Part shown: one piece after another, positions 1-6,720 of the stretch
Position numbering within the stretch: position 1 is the first letter of the stretch
Layout of the letters: each line of letters opens with the position of its first letter
Notes under the pieces: model-generated
The model's database searches: none
Seen by the model: the letters and a program-made list of their open reading frames with translations, nothing else
Told to the model about the DNA's origin: nothing
Origin: CAYWNK01 sp047639615
GTDB taxonomy: Bacteria > Planctomycetota > UBA1135 > GCA-002686595
Length of the DNA: 12,713 nucleotides
Direction: 5' to 3'
Assembly (NCBI GenBank): GCA_047639615.1
Contig: JBLIOL010000149.1
Location: 1-12,713 of the forward strand
Position numbers and translations under genes: made by a program

Positions 1-606
1 GGCTGCGCGGGTGGAGAGGATCCCGGGGAAGGCGCCGAGTTTGCCCTCGCCATCCCAGAAGCAGTGCATGCTTAGGGCCAAGGTCTCGGTGGGGGCGGAG
101 CTGGTTTCCTCGGCCAGGGTAGCGAGCCAGATGGGGACGTCGCGTTTGGCGGCGCGCAGGGTCTTGGCGGTGCGCTCTACGAGTGCGCCCAGGGCCCAGA
201 CGCGATCCTTGCGCGGGATGATGTCGGCGCCTGTGCTGTCCACGAAACGCACCACGGGGTTGTTCCAAGTGGGCTCCTCGTAGCGCTCGAGGATCTCGAG
301 GTCATAGCCCTTGTCGTTGTTGTGGATCAGGACCGCTTCGAAGAGTTCTTCGAAGGCTTCGACCAGGAGCGGCGTGGAGAGGGGGCCTTCACCGAAGGCC
401 GTGCAGGTGCTTCAGCCAGGTACCTCTTGAAAGCAGAGCACCACCGGCTTGCTGCTCTTGGCTGCGCGCGCGAGGGCGGGCTCTAGGCGGCGCTCCCATT
501 TGACGGTGCCGTACTCGATCGGCGCCTTGGCGGGATCTTGCACGGGCATGGCGGAAGCGGAGCAGGATAGGAGCAGGCTGGCGCCGGCGAGGAGAATGGC
601 TTTCAT
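1..606 (-). CDS. Predicted exported selenoprotein: Sec-containing thioredoxin-like domain fused to an MsrA-like domain (partial, runs off left edge)
   Basis: The ATG at 606 opens a frame with a hydrophobic leader (MKAILLAGASLLLSCSASA), probably a Sec signal peptide; the LLSC stretch is only a poor lipobox. The frame meets TGA at 414-412 and then continues without another stop for 137 codons to base 1. Reading TGA as selenocysteine gives KPVVLCFQEVPG-U65-STC68-TAFG, a U-x-x-C version of the thioredoxin C-x-x-C site after a beta strand. WNNPVVRFVD further on looks like the cis-Pro strand of a thioredoxin fold. From about residue 180 the sequence reads SMHCFWDGEGKLGAFPGILSTRA, which resembles the MsrA active site (GCFW, then PGV-ST); C182 would be the catalytic Cys. 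The role inferred is periplasmic repair of oxidised methionine, with the Sec module as built-in reductant. The gene lies 7 nt after a glycosyltransferase stop, so it is probably cotranscribed. I recall VPGU-motif (seleno)protein families in NCBI naming but cannot confirm membership. A plain stop or a TGC-to-TGA error is the alternative. Confidence 0.82.
384..400 (-). promoter_or_regulatory. Candidate bacterial SECIS element
   Basis: On the coding (minus) strand, GGCCTTC-GGT-GAAGGCC forms a perfect 7-bp stem with a GGU triloop. The loop begins 18 nt after the TGA. Described bacterial SECIS elements have a short stem, a G among the first loop bases and an apical loop roughly 16-37 nt past the UGA; this hairpin meets all three. 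It lies within the coding frame, as bacterial SECIS elements do, and would recruit SelB. Confidence 0.78.
412..414 (-). other. In-frame TGA predicted to encode selenocysteine (residue 65)
   Basis: The TGA replaces the first Cys of a thioredoxin-type C-x-x-C (U-S-T-C). Coding continues in the same frame with thioredoxin-fold and MsrA-like sequence. A SECIS-like hairpin lies at the expected distance. Sec at a redox-active Cys position is the normal pattern for selenoproteins. Confidence 0.82.
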
Positions 607-613
607 GAGCTGA

Positions 614-1714
614 TTAGGAACGAGCAGCGCGCGCGAGGCGCTGCCATGTGTCTACCAGAAGATCGGCGGAGCGGTTCCAGGAGAAGCTCTGGCTGCGCTC
701 CTGGCCGGTTTGAGAGTTGGGTTGGTCGATGGCCTGGCTGATGGCCGCGCCGATGGCGCGCGCGCAGGCGGCGGCGTCGCCGACGGGGAAGTAGCTCGCG
801 CAGTCGCCGGCGACCTCGCGGTGGGCGGCCAGGTCCGAGCAGGCCAGGGGCGCGCCGCTGGCAAGCGCTTCGAGGGCGACGATGCCGAAGCCTTCGTAGG
901 TGGATGGCAGCACGACTGCGGCGCAGGTGGCGTAGAGCTCGCGCAGTTCGAGCTCGTCGATGGCGCCCAGGAAACGCACGCGCGAACCGAGCTCGAGGCG
1001 CTCTACTTTGGCTTGCAGGCGAGCTTGGTGGTCGCCCTTGGGGATGCCGGCGATGTAGAGATCGGGCAGGCTGGTGTCGAGGGCTAGGGCACGCACGAGG
1101 GTGGCTACGTCTTTGCGCGGTTCCACGTGACCGACGTAGAGCAAAGGCGCGTTGGGAAGTGGGGCCCGCGGCACGGGCTGTAGATGCTCCGCGCCGTTGG
1201 GGATCACGTCCGCCTCGACCTTGAAATGGTAGCCCAGGCGCGCGGCAGTGGCGGAGCTGACAGTGAGTACGCCGGCGGACTTGCGTACGGCCCGGGTCAT
1301 TTCTCGCTTGGCGAGCCAGCGCAGGATGCGGGGCCCGGTTTCGATGCGGCGCAGGTCGTGCACGAGCCAGGCCAGGGGCAGGCCCAGGTCGCGCGGGGTG
1401 GGCAGGTGCGCGGTATGGACCAGGCCGAAGGGGCGAGCGCGTTCCTTAGCTGCGGCGATGGCCGCGCGCAGAGCGGGAGTCTCGGCGCTCGCGCGGCGGT
1501 AGGCGGGGTGGCCGGGGGCGCCGCTTTGGATGCGCTCGATGTTGTCGGGTAGCTCGAAAGTGAGCCCGCCGCTGCCGAGTAGCACCGCGAGCGAGCCGCC
1601 ATGGGCTTCCAAACGCGCGGCGGCGCGGGGCAGTAACTCGGCGGCGTGGCGCTGCACGCCGCCGGGGCCTAGATCGAACACGAGGCCCGATACGAGTACG
1701 CGTAGGGCGCTCAC
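614..1714 (-). CDS. GT4-type glycosyltransferase (group 1)
   Basis: This is a probable retaining GT-B glycosyltransferase that moves a sugar from a nucleotide-sugar donor to a cell-surface glycan or lipid in the cytoplasm; the exact donor and acceptor cannot be read. The N-terminal Rossmann half opens with RVLVSGLVFDLGPGGVQRH, whose glycine loop is typical of GT4. The C-terminal half has YVGHVEPRKD (R and K bind donor phosphate in this family) and the E-x7-E motif STYEGFGIVALEALASG with E274 and E282. I chose the GTG at 1714-1712 because it overlaps the previous gene's stop as GTGA, a common translational-coupling arrangement. A GTG at 1729 would add five residues. At about 366 residues it has the usual family length. 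The upstream gene is also a glycosyltransferase, so the two probably act in sequence in one pathway. The stop is TAA at 616-614. Confidence 0.9.
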   Translation of the reverse strand: MSALRVLVSGLVFDLGPGGVQRHAAELLPRAAARLEAHGGSLAVLLGSGGLTFELPDNIERIQSGAPGHPAYRRASAETPALRAAIAAAKERARPFGLVHTAHLPTPRDLGLPLAWLVHDLRRIETGPRILRWLAKREMTRAVRKSAGVLTVSSATAARLGYHFKVEADVIPNGAEHLQPVPRAPLPNAPLLYVGHVEPRKDVATLVRALALDTSLPDLYIAGIPKGDHQARLQAKVERLELGSRVRFLGAIDELELRELYATCAAVVLPSTYEGFGIVALEALASGAPLACSDLAAHREVAGDCASYFPVGDAAACARAIGAAISQAIDQPNSQTGQERSQSFSWNRSADLLVDTWQRLARAARS

Positions 1715-2754
1715 GCGAGGGAGCGCCACAGCTCGGCTAGGCTCTGGGCGGTGCGCGACCAGGGATACTCCCGCGCGCGATCGGGCAGTAGGTAGCGCAG
1801 TTTCTCGCGCGCATCGATGGCGCGGCGAAGGGCGTTGGCCACGGAGTCAGGATCTGTGGGGTCGCAGAGGAAGGCGTGTTCGCCGGCGACTTCCGCTTGC
1901 ACGCTGCCTGTGGGGGCAACCACAGGTGTGCCGCAACCGATGGCTTCGAGTGCAGGCAGCCCGAAGCCCTCGGAATGGGAGAGGATCGGGACGACCGCGG
2001 CGAGGCGCAGCAGGCCGGGCAGGTCGGCGTCGTCCACGGCGCCCGGCGTCGATACGTAGCGCGCGAGGCCCAGGCGGCTGACGAGTCCGAGGTCGCGGCG
2101 CAGATCGGGGCTGTCGGAGCCGGTCACCACCAGGTGCGGTGTCGGGCCGTCGGCTGCGGCCAGGCGTGCGAGTCCGTGTAGGACTGCGGCCAGGTTCTTC
2201 TTCGCGCGTACGGCGCCCACGGCGAGAATCAGCGGCGCGTCAGGGAGGCGGTAGCGGTCGAGCAGCGGCTCGTCGACGGTTCCTAGGGGCGGCTCGGGCT
2301 CGAAGCGATCCTCCACGCCCCAGGGCAGCACGTGCAGCTTGCCGCCTGCACTGGCGCGGCGCAGGCCGAGGTCCTTGGCCGTGCCCTCGGAGGGCGTGAC
2401 CACGGCGTCGGCCCAGCGCTGGCCGAAGCGCGCCCAGAGCTTGTGCTTCCAGTCGGCGTTTTCTGCTACCCCATGCTTCCACGGCAATTCGTGCACGGTC
2501 TGTACACGCAGGCCGGGGCCCTTGCGCGGGAAGGCGGAGAGGAAGGAGTGGATGCCGGCCAGCTTCTGCTCGGAAACGGCCCGGGGCAGGCTCTGGTGGC
2601 GCCACCGGCGCAGGTCTTCGCTGGGGCTCGGCGAGAGACGTATGACGTCTAGATCTCCCGCCTGCTCGAGAGCATCCAGGCTCTGTTGCACTACACGTAC
2701 AATGCCGCGTGGAAAGGGGCGAACCAAGGGGGAGCAGTCGAAGCCGACACGCAT
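1711..2754 (-). CDS. GT4-type glycosyltransferase (group 1, mannosyltransferase-like)
   Basis: This second GT-B fold glycosyltransferase of the minus-strand cluster starts MRVGFDCSPLVRPFPRGI; the early PRGI turn takes the place of the usual glycine loop. An acceptor-side region (TVHELPWKHG) is followed by VVTPSEGTAKDLG, the linker strand before the donor domain. The donor domain shows VGAVRAKKN (R183, K185) and LSHSEGFGLPALEAIGCGTPVV with E262 and E270, the E-x7-E nucleotide-sugar motif. The ATG at 2754 is preferred because it starts just before the first beta strand. The ATG at 2778 would add eight residues and overlap the divergent peptidase gene. It is the first gene of a probable three-gene unit with the downstream glycosyltransferase and the selenoprotein. 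The sugar specificity is not readable. Confidence 0.88.
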   Translation of the reverse strand: MRVGFDCSPLVRPFPRGIVRVVQQSLDALEQAGDLDVIRLSPSPSEDLRRWRHQSLPRAVSEQKLAGIHSFLSAFPRKGPGLRVQTVHELPWKHGVAENADWKHKLWARFGQRWADAVVTPSEGTAKDLGLRRASAGGKLHVLPWGVEDRFEPEPPLGTVDEPLLDRYRLPDAPLILAVGAVRAKKNLAAVLHGLARLAAADGPTPHLVVTGSDSPDLRRDLGLVSRLGLARYVSTPGAVDDADLPGLLRLAAVVPILSHSEGFGLPALEAIGCGTPVVAPTGSVQAEVAGEHAFLCDPTDPDSVANALRRAIDAREKLRYLLPDRAREYPWSRTAQSLAELWRSLA

Positions 2755-2756
2755 GT

Positions 2757-2769
2757 GAGTACGGTACTC
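2757..2769. promoter_or_regulatory. 13-bp dyad in the divergent start region
   Basis: GAGTAC-G-GTACTC is a perfect 6-bp inverted repeat around one base. It occupies most of the roughly 22 bp between the preferred start of the minus-strand glycosyltransferase (2754) and that of the plus-strand peptidase (2777). The position suits a shared operator, but no regulator is visible in the window and the dyad could be chance. Confidence 0.3.
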
Positions 2770-2776
2770 TGTGGCC

Positions 2777-4207
2777 ATGCTCTACCGCTGCATGCCCCGC
2801 GCTCTTCCTGTGCTTCTGCTTATCAGTGCCCCCGTTCTGGCCCAGAACACGGTGCCCGATCTATCCGGCACGCCCCTGGGCGGCGGCAACCTGGCACGTG
2901 CCGCTGATGGCGAGGCGGTTTGCGGTCTCGGCAAGGCATTCCATGCGGGCCGGCGTGCGGCCTTGGCCAAGAGCTTGGGCAAGGGCGTGCTCGTGCTGCG
3001 TGGCTTGCCCGACCCGCGCGATTACAAGAGCTTCAGCCAGGACAAGAATTTTTGGTACCTGACCGGGGTGGAGAGCCCGAACGTGGCCTTCGTTATGAAC
3101 CTGGAGACGGGCAAGGAGGTGCTGCTGGTGTCGCGGCCGAGCGCCTTCGCCGAGCAGTGGCGCGGTGAGATTTGGGATACGGACGACGCTTGGGTGACGA
3201 ACATCACGGGCATCGAAGATCTGCGGACTAGTCGCGAACTGCTGGACACGATCGAGGAGCTGCGCACGGATGACGGACCGATTTGGACCATCGGCGCGCC
3301 CTGGGTGACCTTGACCAGTGCCTATGACTCGGCTGTGCCTTACGTCAAGAAGCGCAAGCGCGACAAGCTCGATGGGCGCGCCTCGCGCGAGGATGCGCTG
3401 GCGGCGAAGCTCGGCGAACACTTCGAGGTCGAGGTTCAGGACGCGACCGACGCGCTCTACGACCTGCGTCTGGTGAAGACCCCCGAGGAGGTGGCGGCCA
3501 TGGCGCGTGCCGGTCGCGCGGGCGGCTTGGCCTTGGCGGAGGCCATGCGCTCTACGCGGCCTGACTTGGGCGAGTGGGAGTTGGACGCGCTCATGACTTG
3601 GGTGCAGCAGCGCCATGGGGCCGACGGCGCAGCCTACGCGGCCATCGTCGGGTCGGGCGTCAACGCTCTGATCCTGCACTACAACACTTCGAACCGGCGC
3701 ATGCGCGCGGGCGAGGTGGTGCTCGCGGACTTCGGGCCCGAGGTCGACCACTACGTGACCGATATCACGCGCACCTGGCCCGTGACCGGCACCTTTAGCA
3801 AGCGCCAGGCGGAGCTCTACCAGGCTGTGCTCGACGCGCAGACGGCAGGTATCGCGGTCGCCATGCCCGGTGCGACCTTGAGCGAGGTGGACCAGGCCTG
3901 CGCGGCGGTGCTCAAGGAGCGCGGCTTCGAGAAGCTCATGGCACACTCCGCTGTGCACTGGATCGGCATGGAAGTACACGATCCGGGCGTGCGCAATCGT
4001 CCCTTCGTGGAAGGCATGGCCTTCACCGTGGAGCCCGGCTTGTACGAGACCTCTACGGGTATCGGCATCCGCATCGAGGATGTGGTCGTGATCACTAAGG
4101 ACGGCCATCGTGTGATTACCGATGCTTGCCCCAAGCAGTTGGACGAGGTGCAGAGGCTGGTCAAGGAACAAGGCGTGCTCGACCTTCTGGATGGGGAGTC
4201 GGAGTAG
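2777..4207 (+). CDS. Exported Xaa-Pro aminopeptidase (M24B, PepP type)
   Basis: This metallopeptidase releases the N-terminal residue ahead of proline. The first ~23 residues (MLYRCMPRALPVLLLISAPVLAQ) form a Sec signal peptide, so it is probably periplasmic, unlike cytoplasmic E. coli PepP. An aminopeptidase P N-terminal domain follows (about residues 50-200; FSQDKNFWYLTGVESPN is typical). The pita-bread catalytic domain spans about 230-460. All five dinuclear metal ligands are visible: D318 in LADFG, D329 in VTDITR, H394 in AVHWIG, E419 in TVEPG and E434 in RIEDV. H301 in ILHYN fits the substrate-site His. I prefer the ATG at 2777; GTG 2771 and ATG 2792 are also possible and all keep the leader. 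At about 476 residues the length is normal. The TAG stop is followed directly by the arsC-like GTG, so the genes are coupled. The export is the unusual feature. Confidence 0.93.
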   Translation: MLYRCMPRALPVLLLISAPVLAQNTVPDLSGTPLGGGNLARAADGEAVCGLGKAFHAGRRAALAKSLGKGVLVLRGLPDPRDYKSFSQDKNFWYLTGVESPNVAFVMNLETGKEVLLVSRPSAFAEQWRGEIWDTDDAWVTNITGIEDLRTSRELLDTIEELRTDDGPIWTIGAPWVTLTSAYDSAVPYVKKRKRDKLDGRASREDALAAKLGEHFEVEVQDATDALYDLRLVKTPEEVAAMARAGRAGGLALAEAMRSTRPDLGEWELDALMTWVQQRHGADGAAYAAIVGSGVNALILHYNTSNRRMRAGEVVLADFGPEVDHYVTDITRTWPVTGTFSKRQAELYQAVLDAQTAGIAVAMPGATLSEVDQACAAVLKERGFEKLMAHSAVHWIGMEVHDPGVRNRPFVEGMAFTVEPGLYETSTGIGIRIEDVVVITKDGHRVITDACPKQLDEVQRLVKEQGVLDLLDGESE

Positions 4208-4681
4208 GTGAGCGGAACGGAAGCAAAGGCCCTGCCGCGCGTGTTATTCCTCTGCACGGGCAACTCCTGTCGCAGCCAGATGGCCGAGGGTTGGCTGCGG
4301 CACTTAGCGGGCGATAAGCTGATCGCACTGTCCGCTGGAACGGAAGCCCATGGGCTCAATCCAGAGATGCTGCTGAGCATGGACGCGGCCGGCTTGGACT
4401 TGCGTGGGCAGCGTTCGGAGACGATGCAGAGCTACATGGCCGACCCGCCCGAGGTGGTCATTAGCGTATGTGCTGCGGCGGCGGAGAGCTGCCCGGTCCT
4501 GCCGGCGCGTACGGCGCAGATGCACTGGCCCTTCGAGGACCCGGCGGGCGCCAGCGGCAGCGCTGAGGAGATCGCGGCGGTCTTCGCGGGCGTGCGCGAT
4601 GTGATTCGAGCGCGTATCGAAAGCTGGTTGGCGGACGGTGCGCCCCTGCCCCAAGGCGGAGCTCTCTTCGATTGCGCCTAG
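4208..4681 (+). CDS. arsC: Arsenate reductase, thioredoxin-coupled ArsC type (LMW-phosphatase fold)
   Basis: The protein probably reduces arsenate to arsenite in the cytoplasm by a three-Cys relay regenerated by thioredoxin. The phosphatase P-loop C-x5-R is CTGNSCR, with C16 as nucleophile and R22. The second and third redox cysteines are in VCAAAAESCPVLP (C88, C95), a spacing typical of this ArsC class and absent from ordinary LMW tyrosine phosphatases. HWPFEDPAG and the following SAEE-VF-VRD segment also match ArsC. It has 157 residues, somewhat longer than usual. The GTG start lies immediately after the peptidase TAG, with GGAG 4 nt upstream inside the peptidase end. The downstream glycosyltransferase start overlaps its 3' end. 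No arsR, arsB or acr3 gene is nearby, so a role in arsenic resistance rests on the sequence alone. An LMW phosphatase acting on surface-glycan enzymes is the less likely alternative. Confidence 0.88.
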   Translation: MSGTEAKALPRVLFLCTGNSCRSQMAEGWLRHLAGDKLIALSAGTEAHGLNPEMLLSMDAAGLDLRGQRSETMQSYMADPPEVVISVCAAAAESCPVLPARTAQMHWPFEDPAGASGSAEEIAAVFAGVRDVIRARIESWLADGAPLPQGGALFDCA

Positions 4682-5829
4682 CACTCTTGATCGATCGCTG
4701 GCAGCCACGCCGCGGCGGCGCGGAGGTAGCCCTCGAGGCTTTGGCGCAGCACATGCTGCGCGCCGGGGACGAGGTGCTGGCCTTCGCATGCGAAGGTCCG
4801 CGTGCGGGGGAGAGCACGGCGGCGGAGTTCGTGCAGGTGGGCTTTCGAAGGGTGACCGGTCTGTTTGGCCGTGGGGCCATGGAGCGTGCGCGTGGGCGTG
4901 CGCTCATGGGCGCCGCAGAGCGCGCGGGGGCGCACGTGACCCTTGGCGTGCGGCACTTGGATAAGGTTGACGTGCTCTGGCTGCATGGTGGCTGCCACGC
5001 GGATACACAGGAGGCGCTCTATAGAGCACGCAACGGGGGCGAGTTGCCGCCGGGCGGCTTGGAACTCAGCGGGCGTCATCGGACCTTTGTGGATTTTGAG
5101 CGTGCGGCTCTGGAGGGCGGCGCGCGTTGCGTAATCTGTCCCTCGGAGCTGGTGCGCCAGCAGGTGCTCGCGCGTTATCCGAGTGCGGAGCCACGCCTGG
5201 TGGTGGCACCCAGCGGCGTGGACCTGGAGCGCTTCCATCCGCGCGAACGCGACGCAGCAACCCAGCGCCTGCGCCAGCGGGTCGGTGCGGCGGCGCATGA
5301 GAAGCTGGTGGTGCTGGCGGCGCGCAATCCGGAGCTGAAGGGCTTTCCGGACATGCTGGCGGCGCTGGCTCCCCTGCAGCACTTGCCTTGGCGTTTGGTG
5401 CTGGCGGGTGTGAAGCGTCGCAGCCGCTGGCAGCGCCTGGCTGCGAACAAGGGCCTCGCCACGCGCGTGAGCGTAGTGGGGGATATGGACTCGGTGGAGC
5501 TCGCTGCGGGGGCCGATCTTTGCGTGTTACCCACCTGGCGTGATACCTCCGGGCTGGTGCTGCTCGAAGCCCTGGCCTGCGGCACGCCTGTGCTCACCAC
5601 ACGCTTCGCGGGGGCAGCGGACTTGCTCGTCGGGAGCGGCGCTGGTCAGGTGCTCGCGGCGCCTAATGCCCGCGCGGAATGGACTCGCGCTTTGGCGGAG
5701 GAGCTGGGCAAGGAGGGTGATACGGCGGAGCGCGAAGCCACTCGCCGAACGGTGCTCGAGCGCGGGGCAGAGGTCTGGTTGGAAGAGGTCGCCCGCGTTT
5801 GCCGTGGCCTAAACGGGGCGACCGAATAA
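4672..5829 (+). CDS. GT4 glycosyltransferase, WaaG/RfaG-like
   Basis: This GT-B enzyme probably adds a hexose to a lipopolysaccharide core or other surface glycan at the inner face of the membrane. The N-terminus MRLALLIDRWQPRRGGAEVAL has the Rossmann strand and glycine turn of WaaG-like enzymes. The middle has VCICPSELV-like linker sequence and VVAPSGVDLERFHP, a group-1 hallmark. The donor domain has AARNPELKGFPDML and PTWRDTSGLVLLEALACGTPVLTT. The latter parallels the WaaG E-x7-E segment, with D291 in place of the first Glu and E299 as the second. The start is TTG at 4672, overlapping the arsC stop by 10 nt, with AAGGCGGAG about 10 nt upstream. The next ATG would remove the first strand and glycine loop. 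The length of 385 residues is normal. The Glu-to-Asp change at the first position is conservative. Nothing in the sequence explains the link to arsC. Confidence 0.87.
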   Translation: MRLALLIDRWQPRRGGAEVALEALAQHMLRAGDEVLAFACEGPRAGESTAAEFVQVGFRRVTGLFGRGAMERARGRALMGAAERAGAHVTLGVRHLDKVDVLWLHGGCHADTQEALYRARNGGELPPGGLELSGRHRTFVDFERAALEGGARCVICPSELVRQQVLARYPSAEPRLVVAPSGVDLERFHPRERDAATQRLRQRVGAAAHEKLVVLAARNPELKGFPDMLAALAPLQHLPWRLVLAGVKRRSRWQRLAANKGLATRVSVVGDMDSVELAAGADLCVLPTWRDTSGLVLLEALACGTPVLTTRFAGAADLLVGSGAGQVLAAPNARAEWTRALAEELGKEGDTAEREATRRTVLERGAEVWLEEVARVCRGLNGATE

Positions 5830-5909
5830 GTTCCGTACTGGGGCCTTCCCAGAGGCGCTGAGCAGCGGAGAATACGCGCGACCCGCAATCCCATCGTCAC
5901 CGATCAACC

Positions 5910-6299
5910 ATGCAACGAAATCTCTGCCTCGCCGCGCTTCTGCTCCCGTTCCTCTCCGGCTGTCTCTTCTCGCGCACGGATGCGAACTCGCCCATCGCGC
6001 GTGAAACGGTGGAACTCCTTGAACCGGGCAAGCACAACGCTGCGGATGTGGTCGGCATGCTAGGCGGTCCCGTGGAAGTCGTGCAGCTGGGCAAGCGTTC
6101 GGCCTACCTCTACGACCACCGCACCCAGAAGGTCACGGGACTGTGGCTGATCATCTTCGGCATCGCCGGCGACGATGTGCGCTCCGATCGGGTCTGGGTC
6201 TTCTTCGACGAGAACAATGTGCTGACCCACGTGGGCGCCACTTTTGAGGCCTCGGAAGCCGAGTACGAGTTGCCTGGCTTGACCGAGGACGACGAGTGA
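5910..6299 (+). CDS. Small lipoprotein, BamE/SmpA-like fold suspected
   Basis: The leader MQRNLCLAALLLPFLSGC ends in a good lipobox (L15-S-G-C18), so this should be a lipid-anchored exported protein of 129 residues. After the leader, ETVELLEPGKHNAADVVGMLGGPVEVVQLGKRSAYLYD resembles the short helix-helix-strand pattern of SmpA/OmlA (BamE) proteins, where a 'G-x-P' turn follows the helices. RVWVFFDENNVLTHVG continues as paired strands. A hydrophobic stretch (GLWLIIFGIAG) lies in the middle. The acidic tail is LTEDDE. Function is unknown; a BamE-like structural role in the outer membrane is only a fold-level guess. The gene starts about 80 nt after the WaaG-like gene without a clear promoter, and the next gene's GTG overlaps its TGA. 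The two products look like diverged copies. Confidence 0.8.
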   Translation: MQRNLCLAALLLPFLSGCLFSRTDANSPIARETVELLEPGKHNAADVVGMLGGPVEVVQLGKRSAYLYDHRTQKVTGLWLIIFGIAGDDVRSDRVWVFFDENNVLTHVGATFEASEAEYELPGLTEDDE

Positions 6300-6712
6300 G
6301 GCTGGCGCTTGCGCTGATTACGCTGCTGGTCTCCAGCTGCCTCAGCGGAGACTACGAGCGCTTTGACGCGGAGATGCCGCCGAAGGAAGCAGCCATCGAG
6401 CGCCTGATGATCGGCGAATCCGATCTGACCACGTGCTTGGACGAGCTCGGGGCGCCGCTGCAGGTCATCGAGTTGGGTGCAGGTGCGGTCATGGCCTGGG
6501 GTGCGCGGCGGGATGTGGGCTGGAATGTCTCCGCCAACATCCCCTTGAGCGATTCCGCGGGTGGCACCATGCGCTTCAGTCGCGAGCACTTCGGCTATCG
6601 CGGCGTGGTGCTGTTCTTTGACGAGCAGCTGATTTTGGAGCAGGTCAAGCGTGGCTGGCTCGCGGAGATTGTCCCGGAAGCCAGGCCCCGGCCGCAGTTC
6701 ATCGAAGACTAG
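6296..6712 (+). CDS. Small lipoprotein, probable paralogue of the upstream lipoprotein
   Basis: The leader MRLALALITLLVSSC carries a lipobox (V12-S-S-C15), giving a lipid-anchored exported protein of 138 residues. The arrangement follows its neighbour: IERLMIGESDLTTCLDELGAPLQVIELGAGAVMAWG lines up with the neighbour's VELLEPGKHNAADVVGMLGGPVEVVQLGKRSAYLYD, and GVVLFFDEQLILEQV lines up with VWVFFDENNVLTHV. This suggests an old tandem duplication and two subunits of one complex. The middle (ARRDVGWNVSANIPLSDSAGG) is more polar than the neighbour's hydrophobic patch. The GTG start overlaps the previous stop as GTGA, so translation is coupled. The TAG stop runs into the AGGAG of the following molybdoenzyme gene. 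No specific function can be assigned. Confidence 0.78.
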   Translation: MRLALALITLLVSSCLSGDYERFDAEMPPKEAAIERLMIGESDLTTCLDELGAPLQVIELGAGAVMAWGARRDVGWNVSANIPLSDSAGGTMRFSREHFGYRGVVLFFDEQLILEQVKRGWLAEIVPEARPRPQFIED

Positions 6713-6720
6713 GAGTCGTC

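Noticed and set aside
412..606. A complete 64-residue exported protein ending at TGA 412-414
   Set aside because: The frame continues with thioredoxin-fold and MsrA-like sequence, the stop sits at a redox Cys position and a SECIS-like hairpin follows. A short standalone protein does not explain these facts.
2698..2703. TACAAT as the -10 box for the peptidase gene
   Set aside because: It matches five of six bases but has no acceptable -35 at 16-18 bp and lies inside the opposite glycosyltransferase gene, so it is not listed as a promoter.
2861..4171. Long open frame (436 codons) on the minus strand across the peptidase gene
   Set aside because: The peptidase frame on the plus strand has all metal ligands and a signal peptide. 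The minus-strand product is His/Arg-rich with no recognised motif, as expected for a GC-rich antisense shadow.
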